Assembly (NCBI GenBank): GCA_021151825.1
Contig: JAGKWQ010000004.1
Location: forward strand, 1-64,000
Direction of reading: 5' to 3'
Source of the DNA: Cellvibrionaceae bacterium
GTDB taxonomy: Bacteria; Pseudomonadota; Gammaproteobacteria; Pseudomonadales; Cellvibrionaceae
Length of the DNA stretch: 64,000 nucleotides
Below are positions 26,655 through 36,522 of this stretch, piece after piece; positions within the stretch are counted from its first letter, which is position 1; the number at the start of each line of letters is the position of its first letter. The position numbers and the translations under genes were made by a program. The notes under the pieces are model-generated. The model did not search any database. It saw nothing but the letters and a program-made list of their open reading frames with translations, and was not told the DNA's origin.

Positions 26655-28957
26655 ATGTTTGGATCAAGCTGGACTACTGTCCCATCGAAATAGAAACGCC
26701 CGTTACGGAAATGATTTTCCAATTGCTTGGCCGTCATCGGCTTGGAATACAGGAATCCCTGCGCCTGATCACAGCCCATCTCGCGTAGCCATTCGGCTTG
26801 TTGCTCGGTCTCCACTCCCTCCGCGACTACGCGCATTTGCATATTGTGGGCGAGGCCGATGATCGATTTGGCGATGGCCGCGTCGTTATGATCATCGTGG
26901 ATATCGTTAATAAAGCTGCGGTCGATTTTGAGTTTCTGGATCGGGAAGCGTTGCAGATAGGCGAGGGATGAATAACCGGTACCGAAGTCATCGATGGCGA
27001 GGAACATGCCCATTTCGTTCAACTGATTCAGTTGGTTGATCGTCTCACCAGCATGTTCCATCGCACAACTCTCAGTGATTTCCAGTTCCAGGTGTTTGGC
27101 TTCCAGCCCTGTTTCTTTGAGAATCGCTTCGACCTTGCCGGGAAAGTTTTTCTGGCGGAATTGCCGCGGCGATAAGTTAACTGCGACCTTGCCGACGCGT
27201 TTGCCTGCATCCAGCCAGGCTTTTTGTTGGCGACAGGCCTCGCGCAGCACCCATTCCCCGACAGGTACGATTAACCCGGTTTCTTCTGCGAGCGGGATGA
27301 AATGCGCCGGCGAGACCAGGCCGCGCTCTGGATGTTGCCAGCGCACTAACGCTTCCACACCCATCATTTCTCCGGTTTGCAAATCCACTTGTGGTTGGTA
27401 ATACAGGGTCAATTGTTGTTGGTCTACCGCGCGGCGCAAATCGTTTTCCAGCAGTAAATAATTCACTGCTGTGGCATTCATGCCTTTGGTGTAAAACTGG
27501 CAATTGTTTTTGCCTGCCTCTTTCGCCTTGTACATGGCGATGTCAGCGTTTTTCAGTAACTCATCGGTGTCGGCGCCGTCTTCCGGGAAAATACTCACAC
27601 CGATACTGACCGTGGTGGTAATCGTATGGCCACTGATTTCCAGCGGTCGCGATAAAGTGCTGAGTAGTTTGTTAGCAACAAAAATAACGTCTTCAGTATC
27701 GTGAATACCTTCCAATACCACTACGAATTCATCACCGCCCAGGCGTGCTACGGTATCCATATCGCGTACACCTTCATTCAGGCGCATGGCGATTGCTTTC
27801 AGGAGTATGTCCCCGGCGTCATGTCCCAGGCTGTCATTAATGATTTTAAATCGGTCGATATCCAGCAGCATTAACGCAACTTTTGAATCGCTGCGACGTG
27901 CACGTGCAAGGCCGTGATAAATGCGATCATAAAATAACGAGCGGTTGGGAAGGGATGTTAACGAATCATGGAATGCCATGTAATTCAGGCGTGATTGTTG
28001 TTCACGTAACGCGTTTTCCGCGAGCTTGCGTTCGGAAATATCGGTACCAATGGTGCACACACCAAAGACATTGCTTTCTTTATTGCGCAACGGAAATTTC
28101 AGCATCAAATACGTGTGCTGGCTGCCGTCTTTATGCATCAAATCGAGTTCAACTTCGTAGGTTTGTTGTTTGGCTTTGGTGGCCGCATCAATTTCCCACA
28201 TGGATTGGGCAACATCTTTCGGGTAAACATCAAAAACATTTTTGCCAACAAAGCCGGACTCATCAATATTGGCCATTTGCTTAAAATGTTCACTGGCCAA
28301 CACCACATTGCCATCCAGGTCTTTAACGGAAATCAATGCTGGTGAATAACGTAAAATGGCATTGAGGTAAGTCTCGCTCGCCCACAGCGCTTGTTCAGCC
28401 AAACGAAAGCGTTCGGCTTGTTCCTCGTGGTGCCACATATCGATAACCTGACGGACCAGTAATGAACTGAAGGTCCAGACAGTATCAAGCTCACTCACGG
28501 TTTTTTGCAGCAATGGCAATTCGTGAGTGGATTCCATGTAAAACACAGCGATGGTTTTATTTTTTTCCTGGATTGGATGCAGGCAACAGGCGTTAGTGCC
28601 TTTCTGGATAAACATAGCGCCCAATTGGTTGATGGCTTGTTTATCCAGTGAGCAGGATTGTCCGGTATCAAATACCTGATGAATATACTGATGAGGTAAA
28701 TAATTTAAACGGCTGAGCGATGTGGCAACCCCATTGACGATGGGTTCGTCGTTGCCAGAGGAGGCAATGGCCTCTACGTACAAATGGCTATCGCGTTCGA
28801 CAATTAACACGGCGCGGCTAATGGTTTGCTTGGCAATAACCAACTTAACCAACCGCTCAGCGATTTGCTTATGATTTAAATCTGTAAAAAGTTGCTGGAA
28901 CTTTTTAATTAATTCTATGGCAGTATTCTTTGACTGCGCTGCTTCATTGTTTTGCAT
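26639..28957 (-). CDS. GAF-PAS-GGDEF-EAL c-di-GMP turnover protein
   Basis: 772 residues, no membrane segment. GAF-like region (about 10-170), PAS (about 190-320, ALISVKDLDGNVVLASEHFK), GGDEF (about 325-490, VARLGGDEFVVVLEG with an RDMD inhibitory site five residues upstream) and EAL (about 505-760, GVEALVRWQHPERG, LEITESCAMEH, AIDDFGTGYSSLAYLQRFP). Both catalytic domains keep their key motifs, so it could make or degrade c-di-GMP depending on the cytoplasmic signal. Convergent with rimK and sharing its terminator. Confidence 0.93.
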   Translation of the reverse strand: MQNNEAAQSKNTAIELIKKFQQLFTDLNHKQIAERLVKLVIAKQTISRAVLIVERDSHLYVEAIASSGNDEPIVNGVATSLSRLNYLPHQYIHQVFDTGQSCSLDKQAINQLGAMFIQKGTNACCLHPIQEKNKTIAVFYMESTHELPLLQKTVSELDTVWTFSSLLVRQVIDMWHHEEQAERFRLAEQALWASETYLNAILRYSPALISVKDLDGNVVLASEHFKQMANIDESGFVGKNVFDVYPKDVAQSMWEIDAATKAKQQTYEVELDLMHKDGSQHTYLMLKFPLRNKESNVFGVCTIGTDISERKLAENALREQQSRLNYMAFHDSLTSLPNRSLFYDRIYHGLARARRSDSKVALMLLDIDRFKIINDSLGHDAGDILLKAIAMRLNEGVRDMDTVARLGGDEFVVVLEGIHDTEDVIFVANKLLSTLSRPLEISGHTITTTVSIGVSIFPEDGADTDELLKNADIAMYKAKEAGKNNCQFYTKGMNATAVNYLLLENDLRRAVDQQQLTLYYQPQVDLQTGEMMGVEALVRWQHPERGLVSPAHFIPLAEETGLIVPVGEWVLREACRQQKAWLDAGKRVGKVAVNLSPRQFRQKNFPGKVEAILKETGLEAKHLELEITESCAMEHAGETINQLNQLNEMGMFLAIDDFGTGYSSLAYLQRFPIQKLKIDRSFINDIHDDHNDAAIAKSIIGLAHNMQMRVVAEGVETEQQAEWLREMGCDQAQGFLYSKPMTAKQLENHFRNGRFYFDGTVVQLDPNIKMGA

Positions 28958-29367
28958 AGTCGCTCAATTTGGGTGATCGTCTCGCCAGAGGTACATTAAC
29001 ACTTAACCTGCGGCCACTCTTCCGGGGCCTGTTGTATCCCAAATTTTTCATTCGAGCCGCACTTTACCTCAAAAAAACCTATTAGAGCTTTTTTTTATGA
29101 GAAATAAAGTGGAAATCTGCGCCTGGAATAAAACCTGAGCAATCTTGCGCAGCTACAGCCAGTACGGGTGTTTCGAAAATTCCCAGTTGGTGCAAGTTGT
29201 TAATATAAAAGATGAAAGGTGTGCCAAAAATGTGCTTTCATTAAAGCTATAAAAAATAAAATGTGAAGAAAAAACAGGCAATTGGTTCGGTTTGTTTACG
29301 CTCGCATTTAAATGACACTGAACTAAAATTAAAAACAATCCATTGCAGTATTAATCGGGAGTGGGCA
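28958..29367. other. Divergent intergenic region, GGDEF-EAL gene and STAS gene
   Basis: About 410 AT-rich bases. The in-frame extension of the STAS ORF back to 29263 (GTG start) lacks a ribosome-binding site and is treated as non-coding. Promoters for both flanking genes must lie here; none could be fixed with confidence. Confidence 0.4.
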
Positions 29368-30054
29368 ATGCGTCATCAAGTTCCATTCGTGGGTGAGCGC
29401 AAAGTTGTTCGAGCTGATGATGATCAAGCCCGGGCAAAGCGCACTAGCGGGCGGGTGATAGACGATGTTGTGGGCGATGGTGTAGCAGAAAGCAGTTGGG
29501 AGGATGTTGTCCCCGCTGGTTGGAACGATAAATCCCAACCTAAAAAAAGCGCAAAGCCCGCGCCAGCCCATGCCGCTGTCTCCATGCCCAAACCTCATGT
29601 TCCTATTAAGTCTGGTGGTAAATCGTCTGGTGGTAAATCCCTTTCGTCCGGTAGTGCAACCAAACCCAAACCTGTTGCTAAAACCAGCGGCGCCTATTCC
29701 AATGCGGTGACGTTTTCAGATTCCGCCAGTCTTGATTGGGTTCCTATCAATAATGGCCAGGGCTTACGTGTGAATATTTATGGCAGTATCGACCATGGTT
29801 TGCGTAAAGAGTGGAGCCGTTTGTTGAGCGATACTGCAGCCAATAATATTCATGAATTTGAATTTAATCTGACTGAAACGCCCGCGCTCAGTTTGACCGG
29901 TTTGGGAATGCTGTTGTTATTTAAGGAGCGAAAAGGCTCTGGGCGTGAACAAATTACCTTATGCAATTGCAATAAAGAAGTTGAGCAATTGTTGAAATGG
30001 TCGGGAATGGATAAATACTTTTTAATCCAGCCTAAGAATATTCCCGGTGAATAG
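29368..30054 (+). CDS. STAS-domain protein with long charged N-terminal region
   Basis: 228 residues from ATG 29368, with GGGAG at 29357-29361. The first half is charged and low-complexity (Lys, Ser, Pro, Ala, Gly). The second half (about 125-225) resembles an anti-anti-sigma/STAS domain (RVNIYGSIDHGLRKEWSRLL, ALSLTGLGMLLLFKERKGS, MDKYFLIQ). The serine phosphorylated in classical SpoIIAA proteins would lie in the LSLTG loop. No anti-sigma kinase or phosphatase is adjacent, so partner and output are unknown. Confidence 0.7.
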   Translation: MRHQVPFVGERKVVRADDDQARAKRTSGRVIDDVVGDGVAESSWEDVVPAGWNDKSQPKKSAKPAPAHAAVSMPKPHVPIKSGGKSSGGKSLSSGSATKPKPVAKTSGAYSNAVTFSDSASLDWVPINNGQGLRVNIYGSIDHGLRKEWSRLLSDTAANNIHEFEFNLTETPALSLTGLGMLLLFKERKGSGREQITLCNCNKEVEQLLKWSGMDKYFLIQPKNIPGE

Positions 30055-30095
30055 AATCATTTCGCATAAATAACCGGACTGTAGTGAGCAGCGAT

Positions 30096-30127
30096 AAAAA
30101 ATGGCCCGCAATTGCGGGCCATTTTTT
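30096..30127. terminator. Bidirectional terminator between the STAS gene and hisC
   Basis: ATGGCCCGCA (30101-30110) followed by its inverted complement through 30122, with an A-run before and a T-run after. Confidence 0.9.
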
Positions 30128-30147
30128 ATCTGCACTTGCTCGTTGCT

Positions 30148-31203
30148 TTATTGATACGTTTTCAAGGCATCAATCAATGCTTGCATCTGCGCATCGGTAC
30201 CTATGGTGATGCGCAAAAATTGGTTGATACGCGGCTTATTAAAATAGCGCACCAGAATTTTATGGTCACGCAAATACTGCGCAACATCCGCTGCATTTTT
30301 TCCGGCTGGTTCAGCAAACACAAAGTTTGCTTGTGATGGCAAAACGTTAAAACCCAATTTCTCCAATTCCGCAACTGTCCAATCGCGCGTGGCGATAATT
30401 TTATCGCGACAGGTTTTGAAGTAGGCATCATCTTCAAATGCAACAACAGTTGCCGCTTCCGCAATACGGTCAATTGGATAGGAATTAAATGAATTTTTTA
30501 CGCGATCAAGTGCATCAATCAAATCTTTATTGCCGACCGCAAGGCCCACACGCATGCCAGCCAATGAACGTGATTTTGATAGCGTTTGTACCACTAGCAG
30601 ATTAGGATATTTATCCACCAATGCAATGGCAGTGTCCGCTCCGAAATCTACATAAGCTTCATCCACAACAACGACGGATTCAGTATTTTTTTGCAGTAAT
30701 GCTTCTATCTCGGCCAGTGGTTTGCCAATTGCGGTAGGGGCATTGGGATTAGGGAAAATAATACCGCCGTTATCGATCGCGTAATCAGCAAAATTAATGG
30801 TGTAATCATCGCGCAGCGGAATTGTTTTTTCTTCGATACCAAAAAGTTTGCAATACACCGGATAAAAACTGTAGCTGATATCGGGAAACAATAATGGTTT
30901 GCCTTGCTGGAAAAACGCCATAAACAATAGCGCGAGAACTTCATCGGAACCGTTGCCGACAAATACTTGCTCGCTCGTTACCCTGTAGTAACTGGCAATA
31001 GTGTTTTTCAGTTTTTTGGAATTCGGATCCGGATAGAGGCGCAAACGGTCGATGGCGTCATGGGTGATTAAATCAATTACCTTGGGTGAGGGCGGATAGG
31101 GGCTCTCGTTGGTATTTAATTTAATCAACCCATCAATTTGTGGTTGCTCTCCGGGCACATAAGGCTCCAGTTCGCGCACCACGGGACTCCAGAACTTCGA
31201 CAT
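30148..31203 (-). CDS. hisC: Histidinol-phosphate aminotransferase
   Basis: 351 residues, PLP fold type I. The N-terminal LIKLNTNESPYPPSPKV, VFVGNGSDEVLALLFMAF and PLP-lysine region TLSKSRSLAGMRVGLAVG match HisC. It converts imidazole-acetol phosphate to histidinol phosphate and may act on aromatic amino acids. It stands apart from other his genes. AGGAG precedes the ATG. Confidence 0.9.
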   Translation of the reverse strand: MSKFWSPVVRELEPYVPGEQPQIDGLIKLNTNESPYPPSPKVIDLITHDAIDRLRLYPDPNSKKLKNTIASYYRVTSEQVFVGNGSDEVLALLFMAFFQQGKPLLFPDISYSFYPVYCKLFGIEEKTIPLRDDYTINFADYAIDNGGIIFPNPNAPTAIGKPLAEIEALLQKNTESVVVVDEAYVDFGADTAIALVDKYPNLLVVQTLSKSRSLAGMRVGLAVGNKDLIDALDRVKNSFNSYPIDRIAEAATVVAFEDDAYFKTCRDKIIATRDWTVAELEKLGFNVLPSQANFVFAEPAGKNAADVAQYLRDHKILVRYFNKPRINQFLRITIGTDAQMQALIDALKTYQ

Positions 31204-31265
31204 GATCGCTCCTCAGCGAATGGCTGTAAAAAAGAGCGAGCAGTATACGCGTTGCAGAGGCTGGC

Positions 31266-32546
31266 TCACACCCAACGTTTTAATAAAATACTGGCGTTTA
31301 CCCCACCAAAACCAAAACCGTTGGAGATCGCATAGTCGATAGTGGCCGGGCGGGCGGGCCCATGCACTATATCGACTCCAGTTGCGTCTTCGTCGGGGTG
31401 TTCCAGGTTAAGTGTCGGCGGGATAATTTGGTCATGTAGCGCCAGGGCGGTAAAAATCGTTTCAATTCCACCCGCTGCACCCAACAGGTGGCCAGTTGCC
31501 GATTTGGTGGATGTCACCGCAATACGGTTGTCACTGCCAAATACGCGTTTAATCGCAGCCAGTTCACCTTTATCACCCACTGGTGTGGAGGTCGCATGCG
31601 CATTTAAATGCTGGATTTGAACGGGGGTAATGCCTGCTTGTTTGATGGCTTGCTCCATTGCGCGTTTTGCGCCATCGCCATCTTCCGGGCCGGAAGTAAG
31701 GTGATAGGCATCGGCACTGGTGCCGTAACCGACAATCTCGGCAATAGGTTTGGCGCCGCGCGCCAATGCATGTTCAAGAGATTCGATCACTAAAATCCCG
31801 GCACCTTCGCCCATCACAAAGCCGTCGCGATCGCGATCAAACGGACGCGATGCCTTTGTTGGTGTGTCGTTGAAATCGGTTGAAAGCGCACGTGCCGCCG
31901 CAAATCCGCCAAGGCTAACCGCATGGACGGTAGCTTCCGCGCCGCCACAAATCGCAACATCGGCTTCGCCGCTGCGAATCAAACGGGCGGCATCGCCAAT
32001 GGCTTGTACTCCTGCCGCACAAGCGGTTACCGGTGCACCCAATGGGCCTTTGAATCCGTAATTAATAGAAACGTGCCCGGCAGCGAGATTGACTAAAAAA
32101 GACGGAATAGTGAAAGGAGATAACTTGCGGGCACCGCGTGCATCCATCGTCCGTACTGCCTCGGCAATTGCCGGGAAGCCGCCCACACCGGAAGCTATGA
32201 TAGTGGCGGTGCGCTCGCGTTGTTCATCGGTTTCCGGGGCCCACTGTGCTTGTTTAATCGCTTCATCGGCTGCAATCAGTGCGAACAGGATAAAACGATC
32301 CATCTTACGTTGATCTTTAGGTGAAACTATTTCATCCGGATTTAATCCTCCTGCTGGATCTTCAGCGAGTGAAGGAACTATGCCGCCCACTTTTACCTGA
32401 AGCTCCCCGACAATCTCATCATCCAGGCGGCGCAATCCGGATTTTCCAGCCAATAATTGCTGCCAAACATGCTGCACACCACAGCCGAGGGGCGAGGCTA
32501 TCCCCATGCCGGTGATCACGATGCGTGTCGGGTTATTCGTACTCAT
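31266..32546 (-). CDS. fabF: 3-oxoacyl-ACP synthase II (FabF-like)
   Basis: 426 residues from ATG 32546, chosen because GGAG lies six bases before it; the upstream in-frame GTG (32558) overlaps that site. Thiolase fold with the active-site Cys in VTACAAGVQAIGDA and catalytic His in NAHATSTPVGD and TKSATGHLLGAAGG. It condenses malonyl-ACP with acyl-ACP. It is not next to acpP or fabG, and a TetR regulator is divergent, so it may be a dedicated or inducible paralogue rather than the housekeeping enzyme. Confidence 0.88.
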   Translation of the reverse strand: MSTNNPTRIVITGMGIASPLGCGVQHVWQQLLAGKSGLRRLDDEIVGELQVKVGGIVPSLAEDPAGGLNPDEIVSPKDQRKMDRFILFALIAADEAIKQAQWAPETDEQRERTATIIASGVGGFPAIAEAVRTMDARGARKLSPFTIPSFLVNLAAGHVSINYGFKGPLGAPVTACAAGVQAIGDAARLIRSGEADVAICGGAEATVHAVSLGGFAAARALSTDFNDTPTKASRPFDRDRDGFVMGEGAGILVIESLEHALARGAKPIAEIVGYGTSADAYHLTSGPEDGDGAKRAMEQAIKQAGITPVQIQHLNAHATSTPVGDKGELAAIKRVFGSDNRIAVTSTKSATGHLLGAAGGIETIFTALALHDQIIPPTLNLEHPDEDATGVDIVHGPARPATIDYAISNGFGFGGVNASILLKRWV

Positions 32547-32629
32547 TGAATGCTCCACATTTTTTACATGATGGCTATAATGTATAAAATTATATGATGG
32601 GGGTCATGTATACTGTCAAACACTATTTG

Positions 32630-32645
32630 GTCATAGCTGTATGAC
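32630..32645. promoter_or_regulatory. Candidate TetR operator
   Basis: Perfect palindrome GTCATA, GCTG, TATGAC between the divergent fabF-like and tetR genes. A further half-site GTCATG lies at 32603-32608. It includes the upstream ATG at 32641, which argues that translation of tetR starts later, at 32683. Confidence 0.6.
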
Positions 32646-32682
32646 ATTCATATTGAATATTGATTCGCAGGCTGGAATTACG

Positions 32683-33249
32683 ATGAGAGTGAGCAGAGAA
32701 CAAGCGGCAGAAAATCGCGGAAAAATTTTGCATACGGCTGCGCAATTGTTTCGCGAAAAAGGTTTCGACGGTATCGGGATCGCGGATTTAATGAAAAAAG
32801 TGGGGCTAACCCATGGCGGTTTTTATGGCCACTTTTCCTCAAAAGAAGATTTGATGGCACAAACGTGCGCATATGCGGTGGATGAAATTCTGGAGCAAGG
32901 GCAGGACTCTCGTACTGTCGTAAAAGGTTCAAAATATAAAGCATTTATTGCCCGCTACTTGTCGGCAGAGCATCGCGATAATCCCGGGCGCGGTTGTTTA
33001 ATGGCAGCATTGGGGGTGGATGCTGCGCGTCAATCGCCAATAATTAAACAGGCGTTTACCCAGAGTTTTAATCGTTTGCTTAATTCCCTGATGAATTTAT
33101 TACCCGCTACCAAAACAGAAGCTGCAAAACGCGAGCAGGCGTTATTAACCTTGGCGAGTTTGGTGGGGGCCCAGGTGATTGCAAGGGCTGTGGATGATCC
33201 GCAACTTTCCGAAGAAATATTGCGGGTAGTGAATAAAAATTTACACTAA
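32683..33249 (+). CDS. TetR-family transcriptional regulator
   Basis: 188 residues from ATG 32683. The helix-turn-helix (about 8-55: ILHTAAQLFREKGFDGIGIA, LMKKVGLTHGGFYGHFSSKE) is typical. The C-terminal ligand domain (GRGCLMAALGVDAARQ) resembles the group that controls electrophile-responsive reductases. Divergent from the fabF-like gene, its likely target. Its 3' end overlaps the end of the convergent hydrolase gene by nine bases. Confidence 0.88.
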   Translation: MRVSREQAAENRGKILHTAAQLFREKGFDGIGIADLMKKVGLTHGGFYGHFSSKEDLMAQTCAYAVDEILEQGQDSRTVVKGSKYKAFIARYLSAEHRDNPGRGCLMAALGVDAARQSPIIKQAFTQSFNRLLNSLMNLLPATKTEAAKREQALLTLASLVGAQVIARAVDDPQLSEEILRVVNKNLH

Positions 33250-33840
33250 TAAATCGTCAGCAGATTCAATGACAACAGCGAATGCATCGCGCAATTCGGC
33301 GAGCGCAACCTGCTTTACGGTTTCTGCATGGATACGCTTGCCATTGTGATCGAATAAATCGCGACTGGTTGTTGCATTGGCGATGACGGTGGATTGGTAG
33401 CCTAAATCCAGCGCTGCACGCGCTGTAGCTGAAACACAAACATGGGTTGTACAACCAGCAATAATCAACTGTTTGCGGCCAGTGTGTGCAATGATTTCCT
33501 GCAAGTTAGTGCCTGCAAATGAATTGGGCAAATGCTTAATGACTACAGGTTCATCTTCACGCGCGGCAATATCGCTCAGCTCTGTATAGAAAGGCCCTTC
33601 ATCATTAAATAATAAATTGCCTTCAGGGCCTTTATTCACGACATGAATTACCGGTGTTTGGTGCGCGTGGGCGCGTGCAATTAATTGTGCAGCACCCGTT
33701 ACCGCTGCTTGCAAGTTTGGCAATGGCACCGAGCCATCAAGATATTCGCGTTGCATATCAATAATAATCACAACTGCTTCACTCAAGCGTGCTGCGGGAT
33801 GATTAAAACCAAATAACTCAGTAAATGTTTTATCGCTCAT
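33241..33840 (-). CDS. Isochorismatase-like cysteine hydrolase
   Basis: 199 residues from the second ATG (33840), which has AAGGA eight bases upstream; the first ATG at 33846 is too close to that site. The triad is visible: Asp in VIIIDMQREYL, Lys in VVIKHLPNSF, Cys in TTHVCVSATARAA. The family hydrolyses amides or vinyl ethers (nicotinamide, N-carbamoyl compounds, isochorismate); substrate unknown. It precedes no partner and follows the reductase gene at 33903 on the same strand, with which it may be cotranscribed. Confidence 0.85.
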   Translation of the reverse strand: MSDKTFTELFGFNHPAARLSEAVVIIIDMQREYLDGSVPLPNLQAAVTGAAQLIARAHAHQTPVIHVVNKGPEGNLLFNDEGPFYTELSDIAAREDEPVVIKHLPNSFAGTNLQEIIAHTGRKQLIIAGCTTHVCVSATARAALDLGYQSTVIANATTSRDLFDHNGKRIHAETVKQVALAELRDAFAVVIESADDLLV

Positions 33841-33902
33841 TGCCATATTCCTTGTATTTATTTTTGCAGGGAGAACGGTTCTCCCTGCAATTTGCGATTG
33901 GA

Positions 33903-34514
33903 TTAATAGCCCACAGTAAAACGTTGCTGATGATGTTGCGGTTGTTCCAATTCGTTGACAACTGCTACAGCAAAATCCTGATTGGAAATACGGCTTTCGC
34001 CTTTTTCATCCATTAACAATTGCTCGCTACCGATGCGGAATTTACCGGTACGTTGGCCGGGTTCAATAAACGCAGAAGGCGATACATAAACCCAATCCAA
34101 TGCTTTTTCTGCACGTAATGCATCCAGAAATCCGATAGCGGCTTGCGCGACTGCTTTCCACTCATCGGGGAAGTCGGGTGTATCAATGACACGTACACCG
34201 GGGGCTACTTCCAAACTGCCGGCACCACCGACTACCAGCAAACGTTTTACCCCGGAAATTTTTATAGCGTGAATCAATGCCGGGAAGTCCACATTCAAAT
34301 AGTGGAAAGAAATTATCGCCACGTCATGCCCGGCCAGTGCAGCGGTGACGGCCGAAGCATTGTTGCTATCCAGCGTTTTGCTCGTAACCTGTGTATGTGC
34401 AGCCACTTTGCTGGTGTCGCGCACAAGTGCCGTAACCTGGTGCTGGCGATTGATGGCTTCCGCCAAAATATGTTGGCCGATAAAACCGGTGGCGCCGATA
34501 AATGCGATTTTCAT
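33903..34514 (-). CDS. NAD(P)-binding reductase (NmrA/SDR-like)
   Basis: 203 residues from ATG 34514, with AGGA about eight bases upstream. The Rossmann motif MKIAFIGATGFIGQHILAEA binds NAD(P). Atypical SDR of the NmrA/YwnB kind, usually annotated as NAD(P)H-binding oxidoreductase. Divergent from the LysR regulator at 34668, the classical target arrangement. Confidence 0.82.
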   Translation of the reverse strand: MKIAFIGATGFIGQHILAEAINRQHQVTALVRDTSKVAAHTQVTSKTLDSNNASAVTAALAGHDVAIISFHYLNVDFPALIHAIKISGVKRLLVVGGAGSLEVAPGVRVIDTPDFPDEWKAVAQAAIGFLDALRAEKALDWVYVSPSAFIEPGQRTGKFRIGSEQLLMDEKGESRISNQDFAVAVVNELEQPQHHQQRFTVGY

Positions 34515-34667
34515 AATGCGATCCTCATGGTTTACCCTCATTGTTTATTCAACAGGGGATGGTTGTGAATTGCTTCAGTGGGATCAGTATCGCTGCAAAC
34601 AATTGTGCTGATAAGATGGCCAAAACTTCATTCTGTGTTCACTAAAAGTGGACAATGGTGGTTAAGC

Positions 34668-35573
34668 ATGACCAACTTGTTTGATATCAACCTGAATCGG
34701 TTAGTGGTATTTGTTGCTGTTGTAGAAACCGGTTCGATCACCGCCGCTGCCAACCGTTTAGGTCTGGCGAAGACGATGGTAAGTGCTCATATACAAAAGC
34801 TGGAGGCGGAAATCGACAGTAATTTGCTGGTGCGCACCACCCGCCGTTTGCACCTCACCGAGGCGGGAACCCGGTTTTATGAGGCTTGCCAGAAAATCCT
34901 GCAGGACACTGAAATCGCTATCGCCGAAGCAAATGATGACACTCGCCAGTTGCGTGGCAAGCTGCGCATATCGACTTCTATTGATTACGGTGCATCCGTA
35001 GTTTCCCCATTGGCGGCGCGCTTGTGTACGCAATATCCGGACTTGCGTATTGAAATTATCGCCAGTGATCATCGTGTCGATATGGTCGCTGAAGGTATCG
35101 ATCTGGCGATTCGTATTGGTCGTTTAGCGGATTCAAGCCATAAGGCAGCGTTCATCGCCAACTTTGATGAATGGCTGGTCGCTGCCCCGGATTATTTTGC
35201 GGAGGCTTTGCCTGAGTCGCCGGATGCATTGGATGCTTTTCCATTGATTGCACTGTCAGTACTGCCTAATCCACTTCATTGGACGTTCACCCGCCAGGGT
35301 TTTACATCGGTAACCTGCCGTTTTCGATCATCGCTAATGACGAACACCTCGCTGGGTGTTCAAGCCGCCGCGCGAGTGGGCGCGGGGATCGCAATTTTGC
35401 CGGACTACGCGGTCAAAGATGACCTTGCCGCTGGCAGGCTGGTGCGCTTATTGCCTGAGTGGTCACTGCCCGGTGGTGGAATTTATGCGGTATTTCCCGG
35501 TTCAGTACAGCGTTCACAAAAAGTCAGTGTTTTTATTGATGCCTTAAAACAACGCTATAGTTCTGGGGAATGA
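34668..35573 (+). CDS. LysR-family transcriptional regulator
   Basis: 301 residues from ATG 34668. The N-terminal winged helix (about 8-68, VAVVETGSITAAANRLGLAK, VRTTRRLHLTEAG) and C-terminal effector domain (about 95-295) are complete. Similar to the AaeR/CrgA-like group that controls divergently encoded oxidoreductases. It probably regulates the reductase at 33903 and perhaps the hydrolase beyond it. Confidence 0.9.
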   Translation: MTNLFDINLNRLVVFVAVVETGSITAAANRLGLAKTMVSAHIQKLEAEIDSNLLVRTTRRLHLTEAGTRFYEACQKILQDTEIAIAEANDDTRQLRGKLRISTSIDYGASVVSPLAARLCTQYPDLRIEIIASDHRVDMVAEGIDLAIRIGRLADSSHKAAFIANFDEWLVAAPDYFAEALPESPDALDAFPLIALSVLPNPLHWTFTRQGFTSVTCRFRSSLMTNTSLGVQAAARVGAGIAILPDYAVKDDLAAGRLVRLLPEWSLPGGGIYAVFPGSVQRSQKVSVFIDALKQRYSSGE

Positions 35574-35666
35574 AAATTGTGTGAGCCGTGAAGTTCAGTA
35601 AATGAAGAATTTATCGGCGCAAAATTTGTCACCTGGTAATGCATCTGGCCCTCGAGGAGTTGATCA

Positions 35667-36452
35667 ATGAAACGTATCCCGGAATTGATAATGCTCGATC
35701 TGGATGGAACCCTGTACGTAGGCAAGCAAGCAATTCCCGGTGCGATTGATTGCTTGAAAACATTGCGCGAGCGCGATATTCAATTGCGTTTTCTTACGAA
35801 TACCACCACGCAATCCCACGACGAATTAATTGCCCAATTGCGGGTAATGGGGTTTACTCTGGAGGATGAGGAGTTAATTAGTGCACCTGCTGCGGCCAAA
35901 TTGGAGTTGTTGGCTATACAACAAAAATTGCGCCGGCCTGTGCGTATATGGCCAGTAGTCGCTGATAGTATCCGGCAGGATTTTTCCGAATTTTTCTGGG
36001 ATGAACAGCGCCCTGATTTTGTCGTGCTGGGTGACATTGGTGACGCCTGGGATTTAACGCTAATAAATCGTCTATTTAATGTGATGCATTCCGGTGCAGA
36101 ATTAATTGCCCTGCATAAAAATCGCTTCTGGCAAACTGAAGAAGGTTTAAAAGCCGATATCGGTTTTTTTGTCGCTGGCCTTGAATATATTTGCAGTAAA
36201 AATGCGCGTTTGATGGGTAAACCCAACCGTGCTTTTTTTCAGCAGGTGCTGGATTCAGCCCGTGTCGATGCGATTAATGCGATGATGGTTGGTGACGATA
36301 TTGATAGTGATGTGGATGGTGCCCAACAAATGGGAATTCGCGGTTGCCTGGTACGCACTGGAAAATACCGCGAGGCTTATGCAGAACAATCTTCAGTAAG
36401 GCCTAATTATATTCTGGATTCCATCGCCGGATTAAATGAACTTTTACGATAA
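35667..36452 (+). CDS. HAD-IIA family phosphatase (LHPP-like)
   Basis: 261 residues. Catalytic motif I LIMLDLDGTLYVG, motif II LRFLTNTTTQS, motif III Lys in MGKPNRAFF, motif IV MVGDDIDSDVDGAQQMG. It belongs with the hydrolases related to phospholysine-phosphohistidine-inorganic pyrophosphate phosphatase; the physiological substrate is uncertain. It overlaps the long frame of the next gene, but that gene's real start is at 36523. Confidence 0.88.
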   Translation: MKRIPELIMLDLDGTLYVGKQAIPGAIDCLKTLRERDIQLRFLTNTTTQSHDELIAQLRVMGFTLEDEELISAPAAAKLELLAIQQKLRRPVRIWPVVADSIRQDFSEFFWDEQRPDFVVLGDIGDAWDLTLINRLFNVMHSGAELIALHKNRFWQTEEGLKADIGFFVAGLEYICSKNARLMGKPNRAFFQQVLDSARVDAINAMMVGDDIDSDVDGAQQMGIRGCLVRTGKYREAYAEQSSVRPNYILDSIAGLNELLR

Positions 36453-36522
36453 CAATTTTTTATTACATTCGCCTGATACAGCGTCATTTGCGCTCCCACT
36501 ATTGAAGGCTAAGGATCGATTT

